DNA from: JAGNNV01 sp039932395
GTDB lineage: Bacteria; Acidobacteriota; Vicinamibacteria; Fen-336; JAGNNV01
Reading direction: 5' to 3'
DNA length: 7,182 nucleotides
Assembly (NCBI GenBank): GCA_039932395.1
Contig: JBDTQB010000239.1
Location: 1-7,182, forward strand
In this document: piece after piece, positions 7,078 to 7,182 of the stretch
Layout of the letters: the number at the start of each line of letters is the position of its first letter
How positions within the stretch are numbered: position 1 is the first letter of the stretch
Notes under the pieces: generated by a model
Seen by the model: only the letters and a program-made list of their open reading frames with translations
Database searches by the model: none
What the model was told of the DNA's origin: nothing
Position numbers and translations under genes: made by a program

Positions 7078-7080
7078 CGT
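7051..7080 (+). promoter_or_regulatory. Candidate sigma-70 promoter for rnpB
   Basis: TTGACC at 7051-7056 matches the -35 consensus at five of six bases. Eighteen bases later TAGCGT at 7075-7080 keeps the first, second and last bases of the -10 consensus. It lies in the last codons of the ntrX-like gene and its -10 includes the stop codon. Transcription would start near 7087, just before the expected 5' end of rnpB. Position supports it; the -10 is weak. Confidence 0.4.
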
Positions 7081-7082
7081 CG

Positions 7083-7098
7083 CTCCGTTCGGACGGAG
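7083..7098 (+). other. Perfect six-pair hairpin at the rnpB 5' boundary
   Basis: CTCCGT at 7083-7088 pairs perfectly with ACGGAG at 7093-7098 around the loop TCGG. It lies just after the regulator stop and overlaps the expected first bases of RNase P RNA. No T-run follows, so it does not look like a complete terminator. It could be a processing signal, or could simply reflect the start of the P1 helix sequence. Confidence 0.35.
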
Positions 7099-7182
7099 TT
7101 GGCTGGACGATCGCTTCAACGGCGCATGGTTGGAGAGGAAAGTCCGGACTCCACGGTGGTCTTAAGTGAACGCAAGGGCTGT
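7093..7182 (+). ncRNA. rnpB: RNase P RNA, 5' part (runs off the window)
   Basis: This is the catalytic RNA of ribonuclease P, which removes 5' leaders from tRNA precursors. The diagnostic feature is the universally conserved GAGGAAAGTCCG at 7135-7146 (CR-I), followed by GACTCCAC as in most bacterial RNAs. Upstream, GAGTTGGCTGGACGATCGC at 7096-7114 corresponds to the P1/P2 start, aligning with GAAGCTGACCAGACAGTCGC of the E. coli RNA. A compact P3 is visible: CTTCAAC at 7114-7120 pairs with GTTGGAG at 7129-7135 around eight bases, including one G-U pair. After CR-I, CTTAAGTGAACGCAAG resembles the P8 hairpin that usually carries GUAACGC. The mature 5' end is approximate. About three quarters of the RNA, including the 3' strands of P1, P2 and P4, lies beyond the window, so type A versus type B cannot be settled. 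Confidence 0.9.

Noticed and set aside
5485..7119. Long open frame on the - strand opposite the NtrX-like gene (544 codons)
   Set aside because: It lies wholly antisense to a gene with complete receiver, AAA+ and Fis domains. Its translation shows no recognisable domain, and it is what high GC at third codon positions produces on the opposite strand.

Overview
The window is a GC-rich, densely packed bacterial chromosome segment. All supported genes lie on the + strand, and no mobile element, CRISPR array, tRNA or transferred island is visible. The organism looks like a Gram-negative-type bacterium. It has a biosynthetic SpeA-type arginine decarboxylase, a YajQ-family protein, a long-chain polyprenyl diphosphate synthase for a quinone tail, an NAD-dependent ligase, an NtrX-like sigma-54 activator and the start of an RNase P RNA gene. 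This combination occurs in Proteobacteria, Myxococcota/Desulfobacterota, Acidobacteriota and several candidate phyla. I cannot place it more precisely from the sequence.

Layout: (1) 3-1289, the C-terminal two thirds of arginine decarboxylase (speA), cut by the window edge. (2) 1320-1811, yajQ, with a clear Shine-Dalgarno. (3) 1812-1917, a 106-base gap with a hairpin over a strong Shine-Dalgarno whose ATG is out of frame with the next gene. (4) 1918-2946, polyprenyl diphosphate synthase, which appears to need a TTG start. (5) 2973-3488, an unrecognised small protein with one N-terminal membrane segment. (6) 3485-5602, ligA. (7) 5599-7077, an NtrX-like response regulator. (8) From about 7093 to the window end, the 5' part of rnpB, probably with its own promoter overlapping the end of the regulator gene.

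The synthase, small membrane protein, ligA and ntrX genes form a likely operon. The first gap is 26 bases, and the last two junctions are four-base ATGA stop/start overlaps, which suggests translational coupling. The functions do not form one pathway: quinone tail synthesis, an unknown membrane protein, DNA ligation and transcription control. This looks like a housekeeping cluster rather than a dedicated system. The points most worth checking are the anomalous start of the synthase gene, the uncharacterised membrane protein coupled to ligA, the lysine/threonine-rich insertion in LigA, and the compact ntrX-rnpB junction. I found no convincing evidence of a previously undescribed biological system.
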